NCBI RefSeq assembly: GCF_001665235.1
Contig: NZ_LZSC01000070.1
Location: 1-61,263 of the forward strand
Source of the DNA: Mycobacterium sp. 1100029.7
Lineage (GTDB): Bacteria; Actinomycetota; Actinomycetes; Mycobacteriales; Mycobacteriaceae
DNA: 61,263 nt
Direction of reading: 5' to 3'
Notes under the pieces: generated by a model
Told to the model about the DNA's origin: nothing
What the model saw: only the letters and a program-made list of their open reading frames with translations
The model's database searches: none
Program-made: the position numbers and the translations under genes
Shown here: positions 42,166 to 50,574 of the stretch, piece by piece
How positions within the stretch are numbered: the first letter of the stretch is position 1
How the letters are laid out: every line of letters begins with the position of its first letter

Positions 42166-43518
42166 ATGAATCAGACGACGCCGACCCCGACCGATCGTCT
42201 CGCCCAGCTGCCGCTGCCGCCCGGTCCGCGAGTACCAAGCGTGGTACAAACCGCGTTGTTCGCCCACCGCGACCGCATCACACCGTGGCTGCGCAAGCAC
42301 TACGGCGACGTCATTTCCGTCTCCGTACTCGGCCGGCCCTCAATCCTGTTGTGCAGTCCCGAACTCACGAGGTCCGTGCTGAGCGGGGAGCCGACGACGT
42401 TTCATGCCGGCGAAGGACGCATTCAGGGGATCCGCAATGTGATGGGTGAGCGCTCGGTGGTGACCACCGACGAAGCCGCTCACCAACGCCTTCGCAAATT
42501 GCTGGTGCCACCCTTCAACGGCGCCGCCCTACGCGGCTACCGCGACATGATGCTCGAGCTCGCCACCAAGGAAGTCAGCCGGTGGCCGGTTGGCACTGCC
42601 TTCGCCGCACAACCGCGAATGAACGCTGTGACGTTGGAGATGATGCTGCGCGTGGTCTTAGGGCTTTGTGAGGGGCCGCAACTCGACGAGCTTCGGGTGC
42701 CATTCTCGCGACTCGTTTCCGCACCGATGGCGGTGTACGCCGGCGAGGTGGTACCGCCGCTGCAACGATTCGGGCCCTGGAAGCGCTTCCGCCAATTGCT
42801 TACGCGCATCGATGAATTGCTCTACGCGGAGATACATCGGCGCCGCCGGGATGCCGGCACCGCGGAGCGAAGCGATGTGTTGTCCCAATTGATAGCAACG
42901 CAGGTGGACGGCGACCGGCTTTCCGACGCCGAGCTACGCGACCAGATGGTCACCCTCCTGCTGGCGGGTCATGAAACCACGGCCATCACACTGTCATGGA
43001 CGCTGCACGACCTCGCGCACAATCCGGTGCTGCAAGACAAGGCCATTACCGCCGTCGACTCCGGTGACGACAAATACTTCGAAGCGGTGATCAAAGAGTC
43101 GATGCGGTTGCACCCGGTGTTCTACGCAGTCGCGCGGCGACTCACCGAAGACACCGAGCTGGGTGGCTACCGAATTCCGGCCGGCCACACGGTGTTTGCC
43201 GGAATAGGTCCGGTGCAATCCGACCCCTGTCAGCACGCCGACCCGAAGGTCTTTCGGCCGGAACGGTTCCTCGATGGTTCGGCCACGGCATCGAATTGGT
43301 TGCCGTTCGGCGCCGGGGTACGTCGTTGTCTTGGAGGCGGTTTCGCGATGATGGAAGCCACCGCAATTCTTCGCGAGGTCTTGCTCAACTATCGCCTGGC
43401 GCCCGCCCGCAACCGTCCGGAAAGGGCCCGCGCGCGTCACGTCGTGTACATCCCATCGCACGGTGCTCGTATCGTCGCCTATCGGCGCGTGCGATCGTCG
43501 GTCACAGCAGTGAATTGA
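42166..43518 (+). CDS. Cytochrome P450
   Basis: A 450-aa haem monooxygenase. The I-helix oxygen-binding motif is AGHETTA, the K-helix is ESMRLHP, the PERF region is FRPERFLDG, and the haem loop is FGAGVRRCLGGGFA with the axial Cys. The N-terminal PPGPRVPS hinge and the overall look recall the CYP138/CYP135/CYP4-like mycobacterial group rather than the CYP125-type steroid enzymes; this is an impression. It is controlled with the TetR gene upstream. Its electron donor is not encoded nearby. The last bases overlap a convergent gene remnant. Confidence 0.93.
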   Translation: MNQTTPTPTDRLAQLPLPPGPRVPSVVQTALFAHRDRITPWLRKHYGDVISVSVLGRPSILLCSPELTRSVLSGEPTTFHAGEGRIQGIRNVMGERSVVTTDEAAHQRLRKLLVPPFNGAALRGYRDMMLELATKEVSRWPVGTAFAAQPRMNAVTLEMMLRVVLGLCEGPQLDELRVPFSRLVSAPMAVYAGEVVPPLQRFGPWKRFRQLLTRIDELLYAEIHRRRRDAGTAERSDVLSQLIATQVDGDRLSDAELRDQMVTLLLAGHETTAITLSWTLHDLAHNPVLQDKAITAVDSGDDKYFEAVIKESMRLHPVFYAVARRLTEDTELGGYRIPAGHTVFAGIGPVQSDPCQHADPKVFRPERFLDGSATASNWLPFGAGVRRCLGGGFAMMEATAILREVLLNYRLAPARNRPERARARHVVYIPSHGARIVAYRRVRSSVTAVN

Positions 43519-43818
43519 CCATCTGCCCGCCCTCGTTGATCGCCTGAGCCGTCGCATGGACTTGCCTGAAGTCGATGAATGCCGACCGGCGGCTCGCGGT
43601 ATTCAGCAGCTCGCTGTAAGGTTCCGACCACGGGGACCGAGCCCTGTGCTGCCGAGACGGTCGCGGTGTAGTTGACAAAAGCCTCTTGCTGAAAGTTGTT
43701 GCCGCTCACACCGATAATGGCCGGTGTGCTCAAATCCTTCACTCGAGTCGCCGTTGGACAGTGCCACCCAGTTGGAGCCACGGTGGGTGATCGTCCAACC
43801 CGGGGCGGGGATATACGT
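43502..43818 (-). pseudogene. Decayed gene remnant with two frameshifts and no 5' part
   Basis: On the minus strand three frames each give a protein-like piece in order: PGWTITHRGSNWVALSNGD, then GVSGNNFQQEAFVNYTATVS, then YSELLNTASRRSAFIDFRQ ending AINEGGQMVNSLL at a stop (43502-43504). Joined, they read like the C-terminal half of one secreted or membrane-associated protein, interrupted by shifts near 43750 and 43640. The 5' part would run into the reductase gene at 43846 and is missing. The parent family is not identified. It fills the only stretch over 300 bp here without an intact gene. Confidence 0.55.
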
Positions 43819-43845
43819 CGATTATCAAGACCGCATCGAGCTTGC

Positions 43846-44271
43846 TCACCCAGCGTGCGGACCAGTCGCCCGCAGCGAGAGGACCGGGATGGTCCGGGTG
43901 GTCTTGCGCTCGTATTCGGCGAATCCGGGGTAGCGCCTGGCCTGCTCGGCATACTTTTCGTCGCGTTCGGCGCCCTTGATCTCCTCGGCGTGCACATTCA
44001 GATGCTCGTCGCCGACCTCGATGCTGGCGTCGGGATTGGCAACGAGGTTCCAGTACCAGGCGGGGTTGCGGTCGGCCCCGGCCGCCGAGGCGAAAACCAG
44101 GTAGTTGTCGCCGTCGGGGAGGTACATCATCGGGCTCACGCGTTCCGCACCGCTGCGGGCACCGATGCTGTGCAACAGCAGCACCGGCGCGCCCTCGAAC
44201 TGCCCGCCGAGTCGGCCGTGGTTGGCGCGAAATTCCTCGATGTTGCGACGGTTGAAGTCGTCCTCGGTCAT
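43846..44271 (-). CDS. Ddn-family F420-dependent nitroreductase-like protein
   Basis: A 141-aa split-barrel protein of the deazaflavin (F420)-dependent nitroreductase family: NIEEFRANHGRLGGQFEGAPVLLLHSIGARSG is the typical start, followed by RVSPMMYLPDGDNYLVFASAAG, NPAWYWNLVANPDASIEVG and KYAEQARRYPGFAEYERKT. The ATG at 44271 overlaps the stop of the formate/nitrite channel gene (ATGA), so translation is coupled. Family members reduce quinones or nitro compounds with F420H2. Confidence 0.93.
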   Translation of the reverse strand: MTEDDFNRRNIEEFRANHGRLGGQFEGAPVLLLHSIGARSGAERVSPMMYLPDGDNYLVFASAAGADRNPAWYWNLVANPDASIEVGDEHLNVHAEEIKGAERDEKYAEQARRYPGFAEYERKTTRTIPVLSLRATGPHAG

Positions 44272-45101
44272 GAGCCCTCCCGCGATGTCTGGTCGGCGTC
44301 GGCGCGCTCCTGGTGCAGCCGGTCCTTGCTGCGCAACAGTCGCAATAGCGTAACCAGAAAAAGCCCGCCGAATATGTTGCCGATCACGGTGTAACCGAAC
44401 CAGGTCAACCAATCGAAGTAGCCGAATGGCGGCCGCCCGGTGACCAGAGCGCCGAAGATCAACAGCGAGTCCAGAATTGAATGGAACAGCCGCAGACCGG
44501 CGAGGAGGAAGGCGGCGGCGATCGCGGCGACAATCTTGCCCGGCACCGAGTCCGTGCCGTGCTGCATGCGGGTCATCAACGTGATCGCCATTCCGCCGAG
44601 TACCGAAAGCGCGAAGGTCTGCGCCGACAGCGGCGCGGTGGCGAAGTGAGTTGCCGACTCGACGGTCTGCGCACGCAGCTCCGGGAATCCCGTCATGATC
44701 AGCCACATCATCACCCACCCGCCGGCCAGGTTGGCGAACATCGTGCCGCCCCACAACTTGAATAGCTGGCCCACGCTGGCGCGCTTGGCCGCCACGGTGG
44801 CAACGGGTACCAAGAATCCCTCGGTGAACAGCTCGCTATGGCCCAGCAGCAAGGCCAGAAATCCGATCGAGAACGCCAGGCCCGCCAGCAGCGGCCGGTG
44901 GGTCGCATCGAGGACGGCTAGGTAGGCCAGCACACCCAGGGCCACCTCAGTGCCGCCGAAGAAACCGGTGACCAGGACACCCCGCCAGGTTCGGTGCAGT
45001 CGCTGGGCGCCCTCGCTCATCATGCTGACGAAAGCGTCTTCCAGCTTGTCTTCGATCGGGCTGTCGGTCGCCCCCAGCTGGCGCTGCGTCGTCTCACTCA
45101 C
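44268..45101 (-). CDS. Formate/nitrite transporter (FNT) family channel
   Basis: A 277-aa pentameric-channel subunit with six helices. The family segments are GFFGGTEVALGVL, LLLGHSELFTEGFLVPV (broken-helix slit region), LWGGTMFANLAGGW, and GLRLFHSILDSLLI with the pore His, then GNIFGGLFLV. It carries formate, nitrite or a related small anion. The start is ATG 45101. In a genome with a Sec formate dehydrogenase, formate uptake is plausible, but the linked F420 reductase also allows a nitrite or nitro link. Confidence 0.92.
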   Translation of the reverse strand: MSETTQRQLGATDSPIEDKLEDAFVSMMSEGAQRLHRTWRGVLVTGFFGGTEVALGVLAYLAVLDATHRPLLAGLAFSIGFLALLLGHSELFTEGFLVPVATVAAKRASVGQLFKLWGGTMFANLAGGWVMMWLIMTGFPELRAQTVESATHFATAPLSAQTFALSVLGGMAITLMTRMQHGTDSVPGKIVAAIAAAFLLAGLRLFHSILDSLLIFGALVTGRPPFGYFDWLTWFGYTVIGNIFGGLFLVTLLRLLRSKDRLHQERADADQTSREGS

Positions 45102-45165
45102 GGGCGGTCCTTACGGTCAGGCACCGGGCGAACCACCCGGAATCTGTTGCGGACGTTACCGCGAC

Positions 45166-45184
45166 CGACCGAGGGTCTCGGTCG
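45166..45184. terminator. Strong hairpin between zinc-ribbon and FNT genes
   Basis: CGACCGAG-GGT-CTCGGTCG is a perfect 8-bp stem with a 3-nt loop in the 96-bp gap. There is no U-tract on either side. It could end transcription after the small zinc-ribbon gene or act in the FNT leader. Confidence 0.35.
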
Positions 45185-45197
45185 TGGTGCGGCAGCG

Positions 45198-45365
45198 TCA
45201 GGCAGCTGCCGCCGGGCTGACGGGGGTCACCTCGGAGTGGACATGTCCGCAGCCGTCGCAGCGCACCTCGTACTCGAGTTTGTCGCTGCCGATTTCCAGG
45301 AATCGGTACTCGGTCCACGCTGCACACCGCGGGCACCGCGTCCGCCCCTGCTCGACTGCCCTCAT
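45198..45365 (-). CDS. Small zinc-ribbon protein, 55 aa
   Basis: A 55-aa protein beginning MRAVEQGRTRCPRCAAWTEY, with a second pair in VRCDGCGHVH. The CPRC...CDGC spacing of about 25 residues is that of a zinc ribbon. A GGGGGCAGG site precedes the ATG at 45365. Function unknown; small ribbons like this may bind nucleic acid or a partner protein. It lies upstream of the FNT gene on the same strand, separated by a hairpin. Confidence 0.7.
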   Translation of the reverse strand: MRAVEQGRTRCPRCAAWTEYRFLEIGSDKLEYEVRCDGCGHVHSEVTPVSPAAAA

Positions 45366-45473
45366 GTCCTGCCCCCTACTCAGCTGTGCGGTGAAAATAC
45401 CCCCCCTACACCTGGTCAAACCATCAATCTGAGAAGTTCACGCGAGGGAAACAGCTGACGTCCATTGACCGCT

Positions 45474-45500
45474 TTGAACACATATCGTTAATGTGTTCAA
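45474..45500. promoter_or_regulatory. 27-bp palindromic operator before the TetR/BVMO/SDR operon
   Basis: TTGAACACAT-(7 nt)-ATGTGTTCAA, perfect 10-bp arms, ends directly before the GTG start at 45501. The arms are AT-rich and exact, so a dimeric repressor site is highly likely, and the regulator gene is the next one. A leaderless transcript beginning at or near 45501 would be fully covered. Confidence 0.8.
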
Positions 45501-46103
45501 GTGCCCGTCGACGCCGACCGTCGCGCCAAACCGGTGCCGAGCGCGTTGTTGACCGCCGCCAGTCAGACGTTGCGCCAGCTGGGGCCCCGCCACTTCAGCT
45601 TGACCGCGGTGGCCGAAGCCGCCGGCGTGTCCCGCGGCACCGTTCACAATCTGCTGGGCACTCGCGACAACGCGATCGCGACGGCACTCAATCAGCTGGC
45701 TGCGGGATTCATCGACACGATGGCCGTCGAGATCGACAAGGAACAGACCCTCGCCGAGCAGGCCGCCGCGGTCGCGGTGCTGATATGTGCGCATCGTCAA
45801 CGGTCACAAGCGATGCCGCGGGGACTCGACCGCAGCATCCTGGTCCTGCTGTTGGACCACGGTGGCGACGAGCTGATGCGCCGCGCGATCGAATTGTGGA
45901 AGCCCTTGGTCAAGACCGCCCAGCGCAACGGAGAAGTCGGCCCGTCGGTCGATGCGGCGCGCGCCAGTGAATGGATCGTGCGAATGCTGTTCAGTTTCGA
46001 GCTGATTCCGCCCATCGCGGTCGACCTCGACAATCCGCGGGCCGTGCGCCGCTACGTAAGCGATCACATCATCGCGGGCCTGACCGGGGCCGACCGTGGT
46101 TGA
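45501..46103 (+). CDS. TetR family regulator of the BVMO-SDR operon
   Basis: A 200-aa regulator: LLTAASQTLRQLGPRHFSLT, AVAEAAGVSRGTVHNLLGTR and DNAIATALNQL are the HTH region. The start is GTG 45501, directly after the 27-bp palindrome; there is no room for a Shine-Dalgarno sequence, so it is probably leaderless. Its stop overlaps the monooxygenase GTG by 8 bp. It likely represses its own operon and responds to a ketone, alcohol or related substrate of the downstream enzymes. Confidence 0.9.
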   Translation: MPVDADRRAKPVPSALLTAASQTLRQLGPRHFSLTAVAEAAGVSRGTVHNLLGTRDNAIATALNQLAAGFIDTMAVEIDKEQTLAEQAAAVAVLICAHRQRSQAMPRGLDRSILVLLLDHGGDELMRRAIELWKPLVKTAQRNGEVGPSVDAARASEWIVRMLFSFELIPPIAVDLDNPRAVRRYVSDHIIAGLTGADRG

Positions 46104-47673
46104 CACTGATTACGAGGTAGCGATCGTCGGTGCCGGGCCGGGTGGCATCGCCGCCGCGAAACTGCTGCGCGACAAGGGAATTACCGACTTCGTGATCCTG
46201 GAACGGGGACCCGACTTCGGCGGTACCTGGCGCGACAACCACTACCCCGGCCTGGCCGTCGACATCCCGGTGCTGTGGTACCAGCTGTCGTTTGCCCCCA
46301 ATCCGAATTGGACACGCTTCTTCGCCCCCGGCCCGGAGATCTACCAGTACCTACGCGACAGCGCAGCCCGCTTCAAGCTGTACAAGCATCTGCGCCCCAA
46401 TGCCGAGGTCGTTCAACAACAGTGGGATGCCGACACAGGTCGATGGCAACTGTCCGTCAAGGACCAGCCCGCTGTGTCGGCCCGCTTCGTGATCAATTCG
46501 GTGGGCGGCTACGTCAACGCCAAGAACGTCACGGACATCGTCGGCGTCGACGACTTCGCCGGCACCATCCTGCGTCCCAACGCCTGGGATGACGATTACG
46601 ACCCCACCGGCAAGCACATCGCGGTCATCGGCACCGGATCCAGCGGTGTGCAGATCGCCGGGGCGTTGTCCAGTGAGGCCGCCAGTCTGGTCGTGTATCA
46701 ACGCACTCCGGCGTGGGTGCTACCCAAGATCGACTTCGACATTGCGCCGTGGATGCGCCGGGTGTTGCGATTGCCGGGGATGGTCGGCGCCATCAATGCT
46801 CTGGGCCGGGCCGGCATGGACGCCTTCATGCTGGCGCCGCTGATGCACCTGCTGCCGTTGCTGCCCGGCCGGCTGCTGACCCGGGTGATGCCGCTCTACG
46901 ACCGCTGGTGCCGATTGCTGTACCGCCTACTGCTGCGCGCGGTGGTCGACGACCCGCAGACCCGCCGTGCACTGGTTCCCCGATACGGCCTGTTGGCCAA
47001 ACGCCCCGTGATCTCCAGCAGCTTCCTACCGGTGTTCAATCACATTGGGACTGAACTGATCACCACCCCGATCGAACGCATCACCCGCGCCGGCGTCCGC
47101 ACCACCGACGGCACTGAGCGCGCCGCGGACCTGATTGTCCTGGCCACCGGCTACGAGTTATGGACCGACCCCGAGACCTACCGGCCCGGAACGGTGTTGG
47201 GTACCGACGGGTTCGACCTTGCCCGGTATTACCGGGCCGAGGGCTTGCGCAGCTACTCCGGTACCGCGCACCCGCAACTACCCAATCGGTGGGAGATCGT
47301 CGGACCGCTGGGCTTCGTCGGGTTCGCCTGGCCGGACTTCGTCGAGACCATGGCCGCCCACGCGGTGCGCATGATCGACGAAGTCAGGCGGCGCGGCGCG
47401 AGTTCGGTTGCGGTCAGCGAATCGGCGTTCCAGCGATGGAACGACCAGATGCAACGGCAAGGCAAAGCCGTACACCTCTATCTGACCGCGTGTAATCCAG
47501 GTCTTTCGACCTATTTCGTGAACTCGCAACAGGAAACCGTTTACCACCGCCCCCAAACCATTACCGCCTCGCGCCGGTTCAGCAAGCGATCGGCGTTGTC
47601 CGACTACGAGTTTCACAGTCTGCCCGTCGTCGGACCGCGGGCGGCGCCTCGAGCAGAGGAGCTCTCGGCATGA
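46096..47673 (+). CDS. Baeyer-Villiger-type flavin monooxygenase
   Basis: A 525-aa flavoprotein: FAD-binding VAIVGAGPGGIAAAKLL, FGGTWRDNHYPGLAVDIP typical of BVMOs, and NADPH-binding VIGTGSSGVQIAGAL. The BVMO fingerprint region reads FAGTILRPNAWD: Phe154, Gly156, Trp164 and Asp165 fit, but the usual His is Arg160. LIVLATGYELW is the ATG motif. It would convert ketones to esters or hydroxylate at N/S. It overlaps both neighbours, in one operon with TetR and SDR. The His-to-Arg change may alter activity. Confidence 0.91.
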   Translation: MVDTDYEVAIVGAGPGGIAAAKLLRDKGITDFVILERGPDFGGTWRDNHYPGLAVDIPVLWYQLSFAPNPNWTRFFAPGPEIYQYLRDSAARFKLYKHLRPNAEVVQQQWDADTGRWQLSVKDQPAVSARFVINSVGGYVNAKNVTDIVGVDDFAGTILRPNAWDDDYDPTGKHIAVIGTGSSGVQIAGALSSEAASLVVYQRTPAWVLPKIDFDIAPWMRRVLRLPGMVGAINALGRAGMDAFMLAPLMHLLPLLPGRLLTRVMPLYDRWCRLLYRLLLRAVVDDPQTRRALVPRYGLLAKRPVISSSFLPVFNHIGTELITTPIERITRAGVRTTDGTERAADLIVLATGYELWTDPETYRPGTVLGTDGFDLARYYRAEGLRSYSGTAHPQLPNRWEIVGPLGFVGFAWPDFVETMAAHAVRMIDEVRRRGASSVAVSESAFQRWNDQMQRQGKAVHLYLTACNPGLSTYFVNSQQETVYHRPQTITASRRFSKRSALSDYEFHSLPVVGPRAAPRAEELSA

Positions 47674-48497
47674 ACGACACCGTCACCCCATTGGCCGGGA
47701 AGGTCGCCTACGTGACCGGGGCGGCACGCGGGCAGGGCCGCTCACACTGCATCCGGTTGGCCCGGGCCGGTGCCGACATTGTCGCGATCGACGCGTGCGC
47801 ACCGGTGGCCGAACACAACGGCTATCCCCCAGCCGCGCCCGAAGACCTTACCGAGACGGTCAGCCTGGTCGAGGGCGAAGGCCGCAAGATCGTCGCCGAG
47901 GAGGTCGACGTCCGCGACCTGGCCGGACAGCAGCGGGTGGTGGCGAATGCGATTGAGCAGTTCGGGCGCCTCGACATCGTGGTAGCCAATGCCGGTGTGC
48001 TGAATTGGGGCCGGGTGTGGGAGATTTCACCCCAGCAGTGGCAGGACACCATCGATACCAACCTCACCGGGCTGTGGAACACGATGAAATCGGTGGTGCC
48101 GCCGATGATCGCCGCCGGCAATGGCGGGTCGATCATCAACATCAGCTCCGCCGCGGGGATCAAAGCGGTACCCGGCTGCGGGCATTACTGCGCAAGCAAA
48201 TTCGGCGTCGTGGGTCTGACCAATTCGCTGGCGGTCGAACTCGGTGAATTCGGTATCCGCGTCAACTCTGTCCACCCGTACGGCACCGACACCCCGATGG
48301 GCAACGACCTGTCGATGTACCAGACCTTCCAAGAGCACCCGAACTACATCTTCAGTTTCTCGCCGGGCGCCCTGCCCACCGAGTCGCTGGCCGCTCCCGA
48401 CCTGATCTCCGACATCGTGGTCTGGCTGGCCAGCGATTCGTCCTCGCTGATCACTGCCGCTCAAATCCCCGCCGACAAGGGCTATCTCAAGATCTGA
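47670..48497 (+). CDS. Mycofactocin-coupled SDR family oxidoreductase
   Basis: A 275-aa short-chain dehydrogenase. The NAD motif is VTGAARGQGRSHCIRLARAG, with IDACAPVAEHNGYPPAAPEDL, the inserted loop typical of SDRs that hold NAD tightly and use mycofactocin for re-oxidation. NAGVLNWGR, the Ser region INISSAAG and YCASK (Tyr-x3-Lys) are in place. ATG 47670 overlaps the BVMO stop (ATGA). It probably oxidises an alcohol to the ketone that the monooxygenase then attacks. Confidence 0.92.
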   Translation: MNDTVTPLAGKVAYVTGAARGQGRSHCIRLARAGADIVAIDACAPVAEHNGYPPAAPEDLTETVSLVEGEGRKIVAEEVDVRDLAGQQRVVANAIEQFGRLDIVVANAGVLNWGRVWEISPQQWQDTIDTNLTGLWNTMKSVVPPMIAAGNGGSIINISSAAGIKAVPGCGHYCASKFGVVGLTNSLAVELGEFGIRVNSVHPYGTDTPMGNDLSMYQTFQEHPNYIFSFSPGALPTESLAAPDLISDIVVWLASDSSSLITAAQIPADKGYLKI

Positions 48498-48524
48498 GCC
48501 GGTCACCGCCGGTACCGTGTCGTC

Positions 48525-48914
48525 ATGCGCTGCAGGCTGACGTTGTCATTGGCCTGTCTGGTGCTGGTGGTCGCGGGGTGTTCCAGCCCCGACGTCGAGG
48601 CCCACGATTCGGACAACGGTGGGCATGTTGCGATCGACAAAGGCGACGTCTTCGACATCGTGCTGGCTGATGATTACGCCACGACGAATTGCCAATGGCA
48701 CCCTGGGGAGCCCAATGATTGGGCGGTGCTCAAACTTCTCGGCTACCGCTACGAACCTGATCGAACAGCCCCCGGAGCCTCCAGCGGCGGCACCTTCACC
48801 AGCAGGTACAAGGGGACGGGAACGGGCACCGTACACGTCACGCTCGTGGAAGAAGACAATGCCAACCCGCCGCACATCGCGAGGCGGTATGCGCTGGATG
48901 CGACTGTGCGCTAG
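48525..48914 (+). CDS. Lipoprotein with chagasin-like (inhibitor I42) fold
   Basis: A 129-aa protein. The signal peptide ends in lipobox VVAGC (Cys19), so it is membrane-anchored. The mature part has IDKGDVFDIVLADDYATTNCQW, a Pro/Gly loop, and GTGTGTVHVTLVEED, a layout like chagasin-type cysteine protease inhibitors (loops near TT, G-G and the C-terminus). The similarity is by pattern, not by alignment. It starts 27 bp after the SDR gene on the same strand but may have its own role. Confidence 0.7.
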   Translation: MRCRLTLSLACLVLVVAGCSSPDVEAHDSDNGGHVAIDKGDVFDIVLADDYATTNCQWHPGEPNDWAVLKLLGYRYEPDRTAPGASSGGTFTSRYKGTGTGTVHVTLVEEDNANPPHIARRYALDATVR

Positions 48915-49075
48915 TCGGTTATCGACTCAAGATCGGCCGGAGGTCTCTTACTATCCATCCTGGATCGGGCAGCAGTCGAGCAGGAATGCGTCACCGCCAA
49001 CCCTGCTACCCCGGTTTGCTGTTGACCAACGAACCCGTGGGACCCACGCCTGCTCCCGAAAGGAGTGCTTTCGAC

Positions 49076-49915
49076 ATGACCGACGTCGTTTTCATCCACG
49101 GCCTGTGGATTTCACACACCGCCTGGCGACCGTGGACGGACTACTTTGCCGCCAACGGTCACCGGCCCGTCGCCCCGGTCTGGCCGGGCGAGGCCGACAC
49201 CGTGCGTGCGACCCGCGAGAACCCCGCAGCACAAGCGGGTTTCGGCATCGGCGCGATCACTGACCACTTTGCGAGGATCGCCGAGAATTTCGATACCCCG
49301 CCGGTGGTGATCGGCCACTCTTTCGGGGGTTTGATCGCCCAGAAACTTCTCGACCAAAACAAAGCTGCCGCCGCGGTGGCCATCGACCCGGCGCCCATCA
49401 AGGGCGTCAAGCCGTTGCCGTTTGCTCAACTTCGGTCCGCTTTCCCGGTGCTGGGTAACCCGCTCAATCGCAAACGGGCGAAGGGCCTGACCCGTACGCA
49501 GTTTCGCTATGGCTTCGGCAATGCGCTGACCGAGGCCGAATCCGACTCCCTGTGGGAGCAGTGGGCCATTCCGTCGCCGGGCAAGCCGCTGTTCGAGGCG
49601 GGCACCGCCAACTTCATTCCGAACTCGCCGGCCAAGGTTAATACCGCCAACAACACCCGGGGCCCGCTGCTCATTACCGCCGGATCGGCAGACCACACCG
49701 TGCCCCAGGTCAGTGTGAAGGCTGCGTTCAAGCTCTACGCTAAGTCCGCCGCTGTCACCGACTTTCATGTCTTCGAGGGGCGGGGGCACTCACTGACCGT
49801 TGATCACGGGTGGCGAGATGTGGCCGACGTGGCGTTGAGCTGGCTCGCGGCGAAAGGGTTCGGCGGTGCGGCGACACCGCCCGCGACGACCCACATCCGC
49901 GAGGCGGGCTCGTAA
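49076..49915 (+). CDS. Alpha/beta hydrolase
   Basis: A 279-aa single-domain hydrolase: VVFIHGLWISHTAWRPW oxyanion region, nucleophile elbow VIGHSFGG, ITAGSADHTVP with the catalytic Asp, and GRGHSLTVDHGW with the catalytic His. There is no signal peptide. The start is ATG 49076, with AGGAG 11 nt upstream, a little far. The 161-bp gap before it shows no other gene. It is convergent with the TetR gene (17 bp gap). The substrate is unknown. Confidence 0.9.
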   Translation: MTDVVFIHGLWISHTAWRPWTDYFAANGHRPVAPVWPGEADTVRATRENPAAQAGFGIGAITDHFARIAENFDTPPVVIGHSFGGLIAQKLLDQNKAAAAVAIDPAPIKGVKPLPFAQLRSAFPVLGNPLNRKRAKGLTRTQFRYGFGNALTEAESDSLWEQWAIPSPGKPLFEAGTANFIPNSPAKVNTANNTRGPLLITAGSADHTVPQVSVKAAFKLYAKSAAVTDFHVFEGRGHSLTVDHGWRDVADVALSWLAAKGFGGAATPPATTHIREAGS

Positions 49916-49932
49916 GCGAGACCGCAACACGG

Positions 49933-50574
49933 TCAGCCAGCCGTCGCCGCTTCGCGCAGACTGCGCGCGAACTGCTTCTTGATGAAGTCTTGCGCTCGTT
50001 GTTCTGACCAGCCCAGCACCGACACCGTGAAGTGGTAGCCGTTCTGCGGCCCGTAATGGTAGAGAGCGATGTCGGCGAAGTCTTCATCGGACAATCGCGA
50101 CGAAAACGCGCCCAATTGTCTTGCCTTACCTGCGATTTCGTATAACGCGGCTCTGTGGCGCTGGGTCGCCTGGGCGAACGATTCCATCGCTTCGGCATCG
50201 TGGGCGGCTGTCGCAGCGACAAGCTGAACGATGTCGTCATAGCGGCGCCAGAATTCCAAGTACGAGTTCGACAACTCTTCCAGCATCTCCTCGAGGGATT
50301 CAGCCACGTTGATCCGCTCGAGGGTCTGCGACACCAATTCAGAAGTGGTCCATTGATCCATCAACGTCCGCAGCAGTCCTTGTTTACCACCACATTGCTG
50401 GTAGACGGTGCCCGGTGAGACGCGGCTGGCATCAGCGATCTCGTTGATGGTCGTGGCGAAATATCCACGCTCTGCGAACAACGCTCGTGCGGCCTCGATC
50501 ACCGCGTTGCGCGTCTGCTCCGCGTATTCGTCACGGCGCGTTCGGCGGGGCTCAGGCCGGTGACTCGTGGTCAT
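49933..50574 (-). CDS. TetR family regulator
   Basis: A 213-aa regulator with a basic N-terminus (RRTRRDEY), then NAVIEAARALFAERGYFATT, INEIADASRVSPGTVYQQ and CGGKQGLLRTLM as the HTH. The Cys in the position usually held by FGGK/FGSK is a small deviation. It is divergent from the AraC gene across 189 bp. The ligand is unknown. Confidence 0.91.
   Translation of the reverse strand: MTTSHRPEPRRTRRDEYAEQTRNAVIEAARALFAERGYFATTINEIADASRVSPGTVYQQCGGKQGLLRTLMDQWTTSELVSQTLERINVAESLEEMLEELSNSYLEFWRRYDDIVQLVAATAAHDAEAMESFAQATQRHRAALYEIAGKARQLGAFSSRLSDEDFADIALYHYGPQNGYHFTVSVLGWSEQRAQDFIKKQFARSLREAATAG

Noticed and set aside
45166..45184. Definite rho-independent terminator
   Set aside because: The stem is strong, but no run of U follows on either strand, so it is only listed with low confidence.
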